Origin: Chloroflexota bacterium
GTDB lineage: Bacteria; Chloroflexota; Limnocylindria; Limnocylindrales; CSP1-4
Assembly: GCA_029240655.1 (NCBI GenBank)
Contig: JARDZW010000008.1
Span: 1 to 35,660, forward strand
DNA: 35,660 nucleotides
Direction of reading: 5' to 3'
A model generated the notes under the pieces. That model was not told where the DNA came from. It saw only the letters and a program-made list of their open reading frames with translations, and did no database searches. Shown piece after piece: positions 1 through 8,086 of the stretch. The position numbers were made by a program, and so were the translations under genes. Position 1 is the stretch's first letter, and each line of letters starts with the position of its first letter.

Positions 1-858
1 CACGGCCGGGACGCCGGCCGAATCGAGCTTGGGCGCGTAGTCCGCGCCCTGACCGGCGAACGACATCCACATGCGGATGCGCGCCGCCCGGATCTCCCAT
101 TTCTGCTTGCCGTGGGTGAGGACAAGCTTCGTGGCGATCCGCTCGGCGACCTCGTAGGCGCGACGGGCATCTGCGTCGCTGATGGCCGGGGCCACCGGGA
201 CGCTGTCGGCCGTGAAGTCGAGCGCGGCTGGCGATGCCGGATCGAGGAGGGCTGCGGTGATGGCTGGAGCGATGCTGCTCGTGTCGACCTCTACGCCGTC
301 CACGGCCGTCGACATGGTCAGGGCCTCCCTGGTCGAGCTGACGCCGGCGTCGCGGGGCTGGCGGTATCCGCGCTCGGCGAACGCCGCGAGCTCGGCCGCG
401 AGGCGATCCGGTTCGAAGCTCAGGAGCGTCGGCATCACGACGGGTCGAGTCAGCTGGCGAACCCCTTCGAGCGCCTCATCCAAGCGCGTGCCATCGCGAC
501 CCACCGCGGCAGCCCGATCGAGCATGCCGTCGAAGTCGACCTCGCGGCCGACGACGGAGTACGGGATGACGGCATAGCCGGTTCCCGAACGCACGGTCAC
601 GGCCCCGTCCTCGAGCCGGCCCAGCGCCGAGCCGAGTGCGAGGCGCGCCTCCGCGCGGGTCATGCCACCGATGTCGACGCCGCCCACCTGGACGCCCGGC
701 AGGATGCGATCCACGTAGGCCTGCCGGAACGCGATCACACCCAGCGTGACCAGCAGGGCACCCAGCAACGCGCCGAACACGAATCCGCGGGCTGCACGTC
801 CCGGTCGCGGGATGCGCATTGCTCGGACCGCCGGCGCCAACGAACGGGTTACGGCCAT
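1..858 (-). CDS. VanW-like / YoaR-type cell-envelope protein, partial (C-terminus beyond window)
   Basis: The minus-strand frame is open from an ATG at 858 to the window edge (286 codons), so the C-terminus is missing. The N-terminus has a basic stretch and then one hydrophobic segment at about residues 30-45, giving a single-pass membrane anchor. After it comes a segment reading PGVQVGGVDIGGMTRAEA, which resembles the start of the putative peptidoglycan-binding repeat (PF12229) of YoaR/VanW-family proteins. A second, related segment follows further on. The expected VanW domain would lie outside the window. These proteins are thought to act at the cell wall, but their biochemical role is not settled. 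The gene follows the peptidase gene in the same direction after 97 bases and may share its transcript. Confidence in the family is moderate because the diagnostic C-terminal domain cannot be seen. Confidence 0.68.
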   Translation of the reverse strand, partial: MAVTRSLAPAVRAMRIPRPGRAARGFVFGALLGALLVTLGVIAFRQAYVDRILPGVQVGGVDIGGMTRAEARLALGSALGRLEDGAVTVRSGTGYAVIPYSVVGREVDFDGMLDRAAAVGRDGTRLDEALEGVRQLTRPVVMPTLLSFEPDRLAAELAAFAERGYRQPRDAGVSSTREALTMSTAVDGVEVDTSSIAPAITAALLDPASPAALDFTADSVPVAPAISDADARRAYEVAERIATKLVLTHGKQKWEIRAARIRMWMSFAGQGADYAPKLDSAGVPAV

Positions 859-955
859 CGAGTGATCACCTGCCTGCGACGCGGGCCATACCTGCGTCAG
901 GTGTGGGAGCCTACGACACCCGCGTCACGGCGAGAAGGGGGTATATCGGCGCGCG

Positions 956-1861
956 TCACGCCCCGAACGTGTCGCAATCGTCCGAGTTGCCGCTGCGATA
1001 GCCGGCCGTGAACCACTGGACGCGCTGCGCGGCGGAACCATGGGTCCACGCTTCCGGGTTGATCCGGCCGGTCGTCTTCTCCTGGATCCGGTCGTCGCCG
1101 ACCGCCTGCGCCGCGCTCACGGCCTCCTCGATATCGCCGGGCTCGAGGTCTGACGCGGCCGAGTGTGCCCAGACGCCCGCCAGGCAGTCCGCCTGCAATT
1201 CCTGGCGCACGGAGAGGTCGTTGGCCTGGTTCGGGTCCTGCTGAGCGAGCTCCTGCACGCGCTGCGAGATCCCGAGGACGGTCTGGATGTGGTGACCGTA
1301 TTCGTGGGAGATGACGTAGGCCATCGCGAAGTCGCCGCCGGAGGCACCGAACCTCGACTCGAGCTCATCGAAGAAGCCGATGTCCAGGTAGACCTTCTGG
1401 TCCGATGGACAGTAGAAGGGCCCCGTGGCCGACGAGGCTGGGCCGCAGGCCGACTGGGTCGAGCGTTCGAACAGGACCAGCTTCGTCTCCGGGTAGTCCT
1501 TGCCGGATGCCCGGAACTGGTCCTCCCAGAAGAGCTCGATCGATTCGACGATGTAGGCGATCTGCTGATCGGTGTCGCTCTGAGGGTTCAGCGTTCCGCC
1601 GGGCTCGGCAGCGCCGCCGCCCAGCCCACCCAGACCAGGGATCCCGCCACCCCCGCCGCCGAGGATCCCGCTGAACAGCAGGAACAGGACGACCACCGCG
1701 ATGATGGTCCCGATCCCCCCTCCGGCCTTGCCACCCGGGATCGGGATGGGGATCCCACCGCCGCCGCCTCCGCCGCCGAGCACGTCGCCGAGGCCCCCGC
1801 CGGCACTCTGGCCACGCCGATCCTCGATCCGGCCGAAGCCGGTGTTCCGCTTCCATTTCAT
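956..1861 (-). CDS. neutral zinc metallopeptidase, YpfJ family
   Basis: A 301-residue protein starting MKWKRNTGFGRIEDRRG, the usual N-terminal signature of the YpfJ/neutral zinc metallopeptidase family (PF04228). The longer frame begins 26 codons upstream, but this start is preferred because the family signature begins here and a purine-rich GAGGAGAG lies 11 bases upstream. A glycine-rich stretch (about 21-50) precedes one membrane segment (about 51-67) and a second glycine-rich linker (about 68-90). The catalytic region carries HEYGH at 186-190 (HEXXH, two zinc ligands and the catalytic Glu), and QELQAD near 220-225 supplies the likely third ligand. It is therefore probably a membrane-anchored protease with an extracellular catalytic domain. 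Substrates of this family are not established. The gene lies between the carbonic anhydrase and VanW-like genes, all on the minus strand. Confidence 0.9.
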   Translation of the reverse strand: MKWKRNTGFGRIEDRRGQSAGGGLGDVLGGGGGGGGIPIPIPGGKAGGGIGTIIAVVVLFLLFSGILGGGGGGIPGLGGLGGGAAEPGGTLNPQSDTDQQIAYIVESIELFWEDQFRASGKDYPETKLVLFERSTQSACGPASSATGPFYCPSDQKVYLDIGFFDELESRFGASGGDFAMAYVISHEYGHHIQTVLGISQRVQELAQQDPNQANDLSVRQELQADCLAGVWAHSAASDLEPGDIEEAVSAAQAVGDDRIQEKTTGRINPEAWTHGSAAQRVQWFTAGYRSGNSDDCDTFGA

Positions 1862-1987
1862 GACGTGCTGGGCTCTCCTCGACGCAAGTGCCGATAGCCT
1901 ACTCGCGCGGGCGGCGGGTTCCGCGTCGCAGCGCGGCAAAGGGGCCTTGCAGCGGCATCGCGCGCCCGACCTTCGCGCGCACCCGTG

Positions 1988-2497
1988 TCAGGCCACTTCG
2001 TGCAGGCGACCGGTCCTGACGTCGAAGACGAGCCCGTGGACCGGGACCCGCCGCAGGAGCTGGTGCTCGCGCAGGATCGCGACCTGGGTTCGCACGCTCT
2101 CGGCGAGGTCGGAGAAACCACCGAACTCGAGCGCGACGTCCTCGGCCGTCACTCCCGCCGACGCCGCGACCTGCTCGCGAAGGGCCGCCTCGTCGATGTC
2201 GTGCAGCCCGCAGCCCGTGTGCTGGATCACGATGATCTCGCTCGTGCCGAGCAGCTGTTGGCTCACGATCAACGACCGGATCACGTCATCGGTCACGAGC
2301 CCACCGGCGTTGCGGATGACGTGGGCGTCCCCCGTCCGTAGCCCCAGGGTCTCCCCCACATCGAGGCGCGCGTCCATGCACGCCACGATCGCGAGACCGC
2401 TGAGTGGTGCGGCGGTCAGCGCCGAGCGGTCGAATGTCTCCGTGTAGCGCTCGTTCTCCGCCAGCAGCCGCGCGTATTCGCCATTGCTATCGGTCAT
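1988..2497 (-). CDS. beta-class carbonic anhydrase
   Basis: A 169-residue protein that interconverts CO2 and bicarbonate. The zinc-site residues of beta-carbonic anhydrases are all visible: Cys40-Met-Asp42-Ala-Arg44 (the catalytic Asp/Arg dyad), then His93 and Cys96 in QHTGCG. The short form, CMDARLDV and IRNAGG resemble the mycobacterial Rv1284-type subgroup. It is cytoplasmic, with no signal peptide. It starts 24 bases after the flotillin stop codon on the same strand, so it may be the distal gene of the NfeD-flotillin transcript. No convincing ribosome binding site is seen before the ATG. The enzyme class is secure; the physiological role here is not evident from context. Confidence 0.93.
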   Translation of the reverse strand: MTDSNGEYARLLAENERYTETFDRSALTAAPLSGLAIVACMDARLDVGETLGLRTGDAHVIRNAGGLVTDDVIRSLIVSQQLLGTSEIIVIQHTGCGLHDIDEAALREQVAASAGVTAEDVALEFGGFSDLAESVRTQVAILREHQLLRRVPVHGLVFDVRTGRLHEVA

Positions 2498-2520
2498 CGT
2501 CGGTTCGCTGCGCGGACGCG

Positions 2521-4497
2521 TCAGGCCGACGGGCCGGGGCCGCTGCCGTAGCGTTCGATCAGCTCGCCGATCGTCAGCTGTCCGAAGCGCTCATCGAGTT
2601 GCTCCCGGGCGATCCGCCACATCGTGCGCAGCGGCCGCGGACCGGATCGCTGGAGTTCATCGAGGCGGACCGCGGCGAACCGCTCGATGCCGGGCACGGC
2701 GCGAAGGTCGGCGGCCAGCCGGGTCGCTGCGTCGTCGAGCGTCGTTTCGCGGGTGATCCCGGCCGAGGCCGGCCGAGCGGGCCCGGCTGCCGTGTCGGTG
2801 CGCGGCGTGGGCGGCGCGGAGGCCGCACGGACGGCCCGCTCGGCGTCGGCGATCGCCGCGTCCACCGATTCGGGCGTGGTGAAGCGTGGCGGGGTCCCGG
2901 TCGAGGTCGACAGCGTGGCCGGCGCTCCGGTGCTCGGTGCTGCCGTCGTCGTCGAGGAGCTTGCGCCGCTCGCCGTCGCGCCCGCGGCGGTCGGTCCGCC
3001 GCTCGCGGAGGCCGCCCCGCCCGTGGTCGTCGAGGACGTGCTGCCGGATCCGCCGCTCTTCGGGCCGCTCGGTGGGCGCGTCTTCGTGCCACCGGATCCC
3101 GACTCCGAGCCACTGCCCGCGCCACCCATCGCCTGGCTGAGCATCTCCGGGATATCGATGCCGGTGAGGCCCTTGACGGTCGCGCCCGCCTCCGTGACCG
3201 TGCGCGTCACGTTCCTGACCATGTCGGACGCCCCGTCATTGGACAACACCGTCAGGTGGTCGATGTTGCCCATCGGCTCCGCGGCCGCGCGGACGATGTC
3301 CGGCAACTGGGAGAGGACGGTCTGGATGATGGCCGCCTCGTTGAACTGGCGGTAGGCATCGGCGCGCAACGCGAGGGCCTTCGCCTCCGCCTCGCCCTTG
3401 GACAGCACGATCCCGGCCTCGGCGTTGCCTTCGAGGGTCGTCTGCTTGGCGACGGCCTCGGCGGTCACCTCGACGACGCGCGCCTGCGCCTCGCCGGCGA
3501 GCTTGACTCGTTCCGCATCGCCCTGGGCCTGTGCGATCGCAGCTCCTTTCGCGCCCTCGGCGCGACGGACCTGCGCCGCAGCGTCGGCCTCGGCGGGTCG
3601 GACGGTCGTCGCGACCAGTTCCTGTTCCTTGCGCGCAGCCTCCAGCTCTGCCAGCTCGGTCTGCTTCCGGGTGACTTCCTGGGTCGCCTCGGCCTCGGCC
3701 AGTGGACCCGCCTGGGCGGCGCGGGCCTCGGCCGCCGCGGTCTGGGTCTCGGTCTCGGCGCGGCGCAACGCGACGTCGCGGGCGGCGTTGATCTTGACCT
3801 GCTCGGCCTCGGCCTCGCGGACGGCCGCCTCCTGGTCGGCGGACGCCTTGGCCATGCGGGCATCGCGTTCCCGGCGAGCGGTCTCCTGCTGGCCGATGAG
3901 CTCCATGTACCCGGACTCATCGCGGATCGCCTGGATCGTGAACGAGTCGATCTGGAGGCCGGACGTCGCCAGGTCACCCTTTGCGGCGTCCTGGACGGCC
4001 TGCTGGAACTTCATGCGATCGAGGTTGAGCTCCTCGACGGTCAGCGTCCCGACGATGGAGCGAAGCGAGCCTTCGAGGACGTTCTTGACGATCGAATCGA
4101 CCGCTTCCTCCTGGGATTCGAGGAAGCGCTCGGCGGCGTTCCGGATGGACTCGTCATCGGCACCGATCTTGAACGTGGCCACGCCCTGGACCGCGACCTT
4201 GATGCCCTGCCGTGTGACCGCGTCGGCAAGATTGACGTTGATCTGGCGCGCGGTCAGCTTGAGCTTGCCGACCTTGTGGACCAGCGGCAGCACGATGACG
4301 CCGCCGCCACGCACGACCTTGAGGTTCCGGCGCCCGTCCGGCGACCTGTCGCGCTGCCCGCTGACGACGAGGGCCTCATTCGCAGCGGCGACCTTGTAGC
4401 GGCTCCCGATGTAGCTGACGATCAGAACGACGACGATGATGATCGCGAAGATCGCGAACACGCCTCCGCCGATGAAATCGAACAGGCCCTCAAACAT
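2521..4497 (-). CDS. flotillin-like SPFH protein with long C-terminal extension
   Basis: A 658-residue membrane scaffold protein. The ATG at 4497 is chosen over the longer frame because GGAGGGAG lies just upstream and the product then begins with a hydrophobic anchor (about 12-29). The SPFH/band-7 domain covers about 35-200. It is followed by a long Ala/Glu-rich coiled coil (about 200-385) with the repeated AEA pattern typical of flotillins, and the conserved flotillin end at about 385-457. Family members usually stop near there (about 480-510 residues). This one continues with a Gly/Ser/Thr/Ala/Pro low-complexity linker (about 458-585) and a separate, probably helical module (about 585-652). 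Flotillins organise membrane microdomains, and bacterial ones are commonly paired with NfeD proteins, as here: the start overlaps the NfeD-like stop by 8 bases, implying translational coupling. Confidence 0.92.
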   Translation of the reverse strand: MFEGLFDFIGGGVFAIFAIIIVVVLIVSYIGSRYKVAAANEALVVSGQRDRSPDGRRNLKVVRGGGVIVLPLVHKVGKLKLTARQINVNLADAVTRQGIKVAVQGVATFKIGADDESIRNAAERFLESQEEAVDSIVKNVLEGSLRSIVGTLTVEELNLDRMKFQQAVQDAAKGDLATSGLQIDSFTIQAIRDESGYMELIGQQETARRERDARMAKASADQEAAVREAEAEQVKINAARDVALRRAETETQTAAAEARAAQAGPLAEAEATQEVTRKQTELAELEAARKEQELVATTVRPAEADAAAQVRRAEGAKGAAIAQAQGDAERVKLAGEAQARVVEVTAEAVAKQTTLEGNAEAGIVLSKGEAEAKALALRADAYRQFNEAAIIQTVLSQLPDIVRAAAEPMGNIDHLTVLSNDGASDMVRNVTRTVTEAGATVKGLTGIDIPEMLSQAMGGAGSGSESGSGGTKTRPPSGPKSGGSGSTSSTTTGGAASASGGPTAAGATASGASSSTTTAAPSTGAPATLSTSTGTPPRFTTPESVDAAIADAERAVRAASAPPTPRTDTAAGPARPASAGITRETTLDDAATRLAADLRAVPGIERFAAVRLDELQRSGPRPLRTMWRIAREQLDERFGQLTIGELIERYGSGPGPSA

Positions 4498-5044
4498 CGG
4501 TCTCTCCCTCCTGTGCCGGCGCTGGAGCGGTGGGCGTCGTCCATTCGACGATGAGACCGGTACCGCCGACACCGGTCACCCGCGCGACGGTGCCCGCTGG
4601 GATGTCGGTCGCGGCGGTGGCCGTGAACTCGTGTGTCTGGCCCTCGGCCTTGATGAGGACGCTGCCATAGCGGCCGGCAGGGATGCCGACCTGGACATAG
4701 GCATCCTGTCCCACGAGATCACGCGTCGAGAACGGCTCGGGCGCCGCTGCCCGGCCGAGGGCGCTGAAGACGACCCAGGCGATCCCCAGGCCGACGAGGC
4801 CGAATGCGCCGCCGATCGCGGCCGCCTGACCTCCGTGGACGTCAAGCACCTGCGTGGCGAACAGGCCGCCGACCCCGAACATCGAGACGAATGACAGGAG
4901 CAGCGGCATGAGGCTCACGCCGCCGATGTCGAAGTCGAAGACGGCGCCCACGATGTCGTCGACGAGGACCGTGATCAGGAGTAGCCCGCCGCCGATCAGG
5001 AGGCAGACGACGAAGATGAAGTCCTCGACCGGGATGTCGATCAT
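4490..5044 (-). CDS. NfeD-like membrane protein (flotillin partner)
   Basis: A 184-residue protein. The start ATG at 5044 is supported by GAGGGGAGG about 12 bases upstream and by the hydrophobic N-terminus; the longer open frame is not needed. Three membrane segments are likely (about 9-28, 43-63, 72-95). A soluble C-terminal domain (about 108-175) follows, with the small beta-rich pattern of the NfeD OB-fold: LVGQDAYVQVG, AGRYGSVLIKAEG, AGTVARVTGVGGTGLIVEW. Short NfeD proteins without the protease domain are usually encoded next to flotillins and are thought to assist them in membrane microdomains. The stop codon lies inside the first codons of the flotillin gene. The family is well supported by sequence and context together. 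Confidence 0.85.
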   Translation of the reverse strand: MIDIPVEDFIFVVCLLIGGGLLLITVLVDDIVGAVFDFDIGGVSLMPLLLSFVSMFGVGGLFATQVLDVHGGQAAAIGGAFGLVGLGIAWVVFSALGRAAAPEPFSTRDLVGQDAYVQVGIPAGRYGSVLIKAEGQTHEFTATAATDIPAGTVARVTGVGGTGLIVEWTTPTAPAPAQEGETDV

Positions 5045-5136
5045 CGGCGCCGCGGCCTCCCCTCGTCCGGCGCGAGCGCGTCGGGAGGACAGGATAGCGA
5101 CCCGCGAACCGGATGCGCGTCGGAACGCGCGGCTGG

Positions 5137-5628
5137 TCAGTCGGACGGGCCGAACAGCACCGTCAGCCAGCGTTCGATCGGAGCGACGTCGTCGGTCTGG
5201 GCACCGATCCGAAGGGCGGCCGAGCCCGGCGCGTCTGCAGGCAACGCCTGGGCGTCCTTCTCGAGTGTGAAGGCGATCTCCCGCGCGCCGCCCAGGCCGT
5301 AGGCTCGGCCCTGCTGCTCGACGTAGCGCTGGCGGGCGATGAGATCGAGCTCGCGCTCGAGGGCACCGACCTCGATCCGGAGCGCGGCGTTGGCCGAGGC
5401 GATGTCGTCGGCCCGGGCCGTCGCCGCCGATGCCTCGTTCACCTGGCGGGCGAACGCGATCACGATCCAGGCGGCCAGCATCGCGCAGGCCAGGATCCCG
5501 ATCCGGCGACGCGTGATGCCCGCGATCGGGAGCGCGGCCAGGTCCGGTGCGGCGGTGGTCTCGCGGTCGCGTGCGCCCGGATCCAGGTCGGGCGCGTCGT
5601 CGGGGTCGAGGCTTGAGCGGCGGGACAT
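5137..5628 (-). CDS. DivIC/FtsL/FtsB-like septum-formation protein
   Basis: A 163-residue bitopic membrane protein starting at the ATG at 5628. An Asp/Arg-rich cytoplasmic N-terminus (1-40) is followed by one membrane segment (about 43-60). Next comes an Ala/Glu/Leu-rich extracytoplasmic coiled coil (about 63-105) and then a segment RAYGLGGAREIAFTLEK. This resembles the end of the DivIC/FtsB family (septum formation initiator), where a coiled coil is followed by an aromatic/Gly and PGE-like motif. Such proteins form the FtsQ-FtsB-FtsL divisome complex. The assignment rests on topology and this short motif, so another small coiled-coil membrane protein is possible. No Shine-Dalgarno is present, and a promoter-like TTGACA box places the transcript start at or near the start codon, compatible with a leaderless mRNA. 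It diverges from the helicase gene. Confidence 0.65.
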   Translation of the reverse strand: MSRRSSLDPDDAPDLDPGARDRETTAAPDLAALPIAGITRRRIGILACAMLAAWIVIAFARQVNEASAATARADDIASANAALRIEVGALERELDLIARQRYVEQQGRAYGLGGAREIAFTLEKDAQALPADAPGSAALRIGAQTDDVAPIERWLTVLFGPSD

Positions 5629-5635
5629 GGCGGCG

Positions 5636-5664
5636 AGCGTAGCTACGTGCAGCTGGGGTGTCAA
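5636..5664 (-). promoter_or_regulatory. candidate promoter for the DivIC-like gene
   Basis: On the minus strand a perfect TTGACA (complement of 5659-5664) is followed after 17 bases by TACGCT (complement of 5636-5641). The start codon of the DivIC-like gene lies only 7 bases beyond the -10-like box, so transcription would begin at or next to the ATG. The lack of a ribosome binding site agrees with a leaderless transcript. The -10 box is weak, so this is a prediction. Confidence 0.45.
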
Positions 5665-5730
5665 CCAAGTTCGTGTGACAACCAAGCTGTCAAACGAGCG
5701 CGGGAGGGTGGGCGTAGACTGCCGCGATAC

Positions 5731-5744
5731 CGAACATCTGTTCG
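5731..5744. promoter_or_regulatory. LexA-type SOS box in the helicase/exonuclease leader
   Basis: The sequence CGAACATCTGTTCG is an inverted repeat CGAAC-N4-GTTCG, the core of the LexA (DinR) operator known from Bacillus and many actinobacteria. It lies 23 bases before the ATG of the MrfA-like helicase and just upstream of the purine-rich CGGGGAA. A bound repressor would block transcription of the two-gene repair operon. The match is exact in both arms; the regulatory role is inferred from position and from the repair function of the genes. No lexA gene is in the window. Confidence 0.75.
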
Positions 5745-5767
5745 GATGCTACTCGGGGAACCCGACG

Positions 5768-8086
5768 ATGCGCCTCTACGCCCCCGCCGATCCCACGACC
5801 GTCCTGGACGGCCTCCTCGAAGAACCGTCCCTCGCTCGCGGGGTGGTCCATCACGCCGTCCTGCCGCCACGAGAGGCGGTGCACGCCCCGATGCCGTCAT
5901 GGCTGGACCCGCGGATCGTGCGGGGTCTTGCCGGCCGGGGGATCGAGCGGCTGTACTCGCACCAGGCCGAGGCGATCGATGCGGTGCATGCCGGCGAAGA
6001 CGTCGTCGTCGTCACGCCGACGGCATCGGGAAAGACCCTCTGCTATGCCCTGCCCGCTCTCCAGGCGATCGCCGAGGACCCGGCGGCCCGTGCGCTGTTC
6101 CTGTTCCCGACGAAGGCGCTCGGCCAGGATCAGGTCACTGAGTTCGGGGAGCTCTCAGCGGCGGCCGGGTTGTCGATCATCACGTCGACCTACGACGGCG
6201 ACACGCCGGCCCCGATCCGATCGGCGGTCCGGGCTGCCGGACAGGTCGTCGTGACCAATCCGGACATGCTGCATTCGGCGATCCTGCCGCACCACACCAA
6301 GTGGTTCCAGCTGTTCGAGCAGCTCCAGCTCATTGTCATCGACGAGCTGCACACGTACCGCGGCGTGTTCGGCAGCCACGTCGCGAACGTGCTGCGACGC
6401 CTGCTGCGGATCTGCGCGCACTACGGCAGCAAGCCGATCATCGTGTGCTGCTCCGCCACGATCGGGAACCCCGGCGAGCTCGCCACGATGCTGACCGGGC
6501 GATCCTCGCGGCTGGTGGACCGGAACGGTGCCCCAGCCGGCGAGCGCCACGTGCTGCTCGTCGACCCGCCGGTGCTGGAGCCCGCGAGCGGCGCTCGCGG
6601 ATCGGCCGTGACACTGGCGCAGCGTTGGGCCCTTCCCTTTCTGCGCGCCGGGCGCCAGACGATCGTGTTCGGTCGGTCGCGCGTCGCGGTCGAGCTGCTG
6701 CTCACCGGTCTGCGCGAGTCGCTGCGGGAGAGCTACGGCCCGCGCAGCCGCGTCCGGGGCTACCGCGGCGGCTACCTGCCCACGGAGCGCCGGGCCATCG
6801 AGCAGGGCCTTCGCGACGGGGAGATCCTCGGGGTCGTCTCGACCAATGCGCTCGAACTGGGCGTCGACATCGGACGGCTGGATGTCTCGATCCTGGCCGG
6901 TTATCCGGGTTCGGTGGCCGGGACGTGGCAGCAGTTCGGTCGGGCGGGCCGGCGGCAGGGAACGAGCGTCGCGATCCTCGTGGCGTCGGGCGCACCCGTC
7001 GACCAATACGTCATCCACCATCCCGAGTTCCTGCTCGAGGGGACGCCGGAGGAGGCGCGGCTCGACCCGGATAACCTGCATGTCCTGCTCGCACACCTGC
7101 GCGCGGCGACGTTCGAGCTGCCGTTCGAGCCGGGCGAGGTGTTCGGGCCCGGTCCAGCGGACGACCTGCTCGCGTTCCTCGCGGAGGAACGCCATGTTCG
7201 CCAGGCGGCCGACGGCCGCTGGTACTGGTCCAGCGAGAACTTCCCGGCATCGGAGATCTCGCTCCGGACCGCCGCACCGGAGAACGTCGTGATCATCGAC
7301 ACGACGCCGGACCGCCCGCGGGTCCTCGGTGAGGTGGACCTGTTCAGTGCCCAGGTCCTCGTCCACGAGCGCGCGATCTACATCCATGAATCGGTCCAGT
7401 ACTACGTGGACCGCCTCGAATGGCACGAACGCAAGGCGTACGTCCACAAGGTCGATGTCGACCACTACACCTATGCGAACCGGGCCGTCACCCTCAAACC
7501 GCTCGAGGTGTTCGCGGAGGCTCCCGCCACGGGCGGCCGGCGGATCCACGGCGAGGTCATGGTCGCCAGTCTCGTGACCCTGTTCAAGAAGCTCAAGTTC
7601 CTGACGGACGAAAACGTCGGCTGGGGCCCCATCGACCTGCCGGAGCTCGAGCTCCAGACGACCGCCTATTGGCTCACCGCCGAACGCTTCCGCGATCACT
7701 GGCGCCGGGACGATCTCGACGTCGCGTTGCTCGGCGCGGGGCGGGCGATCCAGACCATCGCCGCCGTCCTGTTGATGGTGGATCCGCGCGACCTCGGACT
7801 GGTCACGCAGGTCCGATCGCCGCACGCCGAGGAACCCACGATCTATCTGTACGAGGCGGTGCCCGGTGGCATCGGCCTCGCACCGCGGCTGTGGGACCGG
7901 CACGACGAGCTGCTGGCCGGGGCGGCCGCGTTGATCGCGGGCTGTCGGTGCGACGGCGGCTGTCCGGCCTGCACCGGACCGCGGCTGGAGCCGAACGTCG
8001 ACGCGCGGGCGCTCGCGTCGCGTCTGCTGCGCGAGCTGGGTGCTCCGGCGGACGCGGCCCCGTACGTCCTCGCGACCCCGGCGTGA
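5768..8086 (+). CDS. DEAD/DEAH-box helicase with C-terminal Zn-binding domain (MrfA/YprA type)
   Basis: A 772-residue superfamily 2 helicase. Walker A is TPTASGKT (83-90), Walker B/motif II is DELH (192-195), and motif III-like SAT and motif VI (QQFGRAGRRQG) are present. The C-terminal half carries the DUF1998/MZB region, ending in a four-cysteine cluster C-x-C-x3-C-x2-C (726, 728, 732, 735). This architecture is that of Bacillus YprA (MrfA), which with the exonuclease YprB (MrfB) repairs mitomycin C damage in a UvrABC-independent excision pathway. The start ATG at 5768 is chosen because the upstream open frame lacks family similarity and a CGGGGAA precedes it. The stop overlaps the next gene by 4 bases (GTGA), so the two are coupled. 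A LexA-type box in the leader suggests DNA-damage induction. Confidence 0.92.
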   Translation: MRLYAPADPTTVLDGLLEEPSLARGVVHHAVLPPREAVHAPMPSWLDPRIVRGLAGRGIERLYSHQAEAIDAVHAGEDVVVVTPTASGKTLCYALPALQAIAEDPAARALFLFPTKALGQDQVTEFGELSAAAGLSIITSTYDGDTPAPIRSAVRAAGQVVVTNPDMLHSAILPHHTKWFQLFEQLQLIVIDELHTYRGVFGSHVANVLRRLLRICAHYGSKPIIVCCSATIGNPGELATMLTGRSSRLVDRNGAPAGERHVLLVDPPVLEPASGARGSAVTLAQRWALPFLRAGRQTIVFGRSRVAVELLLTGLRESLRESYGPRSRVRGYRGGYLPTERRAIEQGLRDGEILGVVSTNALELGVDIGRLDVSILAGYPGSVAGTWQQFGRAGRRQGTSVAILVASGAPVDQYVIHHPEFLLEGTPEEARLDPDNLHVLLAHLRAATFELPFEPGEVFGPGPADDLLAFLAEERHVRQAADGRWYWSSENFPASEISLRTAAPENVVIIDTTPDRPRVLGEVDLFSAQVLVHERAIYIHESVQYYVDRLEWHERKAYVHKVDVDHYTYANRAVTLKPLEVFAEAPATGGRRIHGEVMVASLVTLFKKLKFLTDENVGWGPIDLPELELQTTAYWLTAERFRDHWRRDDLDVALLGAGRAIQTIAAVLLMVDPRDLGLVTQVRSPHAEEPTIYLYEAVPGGIGLAPRLWDRHDELLAGAAALIAGCRCDGGCPACTGPRLEPNVDARALASRLLRELGAPADAAPYVLATPA

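Noticed and set aside
2404-4554. Open frame of 716 codons on the plus strand
   Set aside because: It lies opposite the flotillin gene, whose domains, start site and partner gene are clear. Its Arg/Gly/Leu-rich product is what antisense of GC-rich coding DNA gives.
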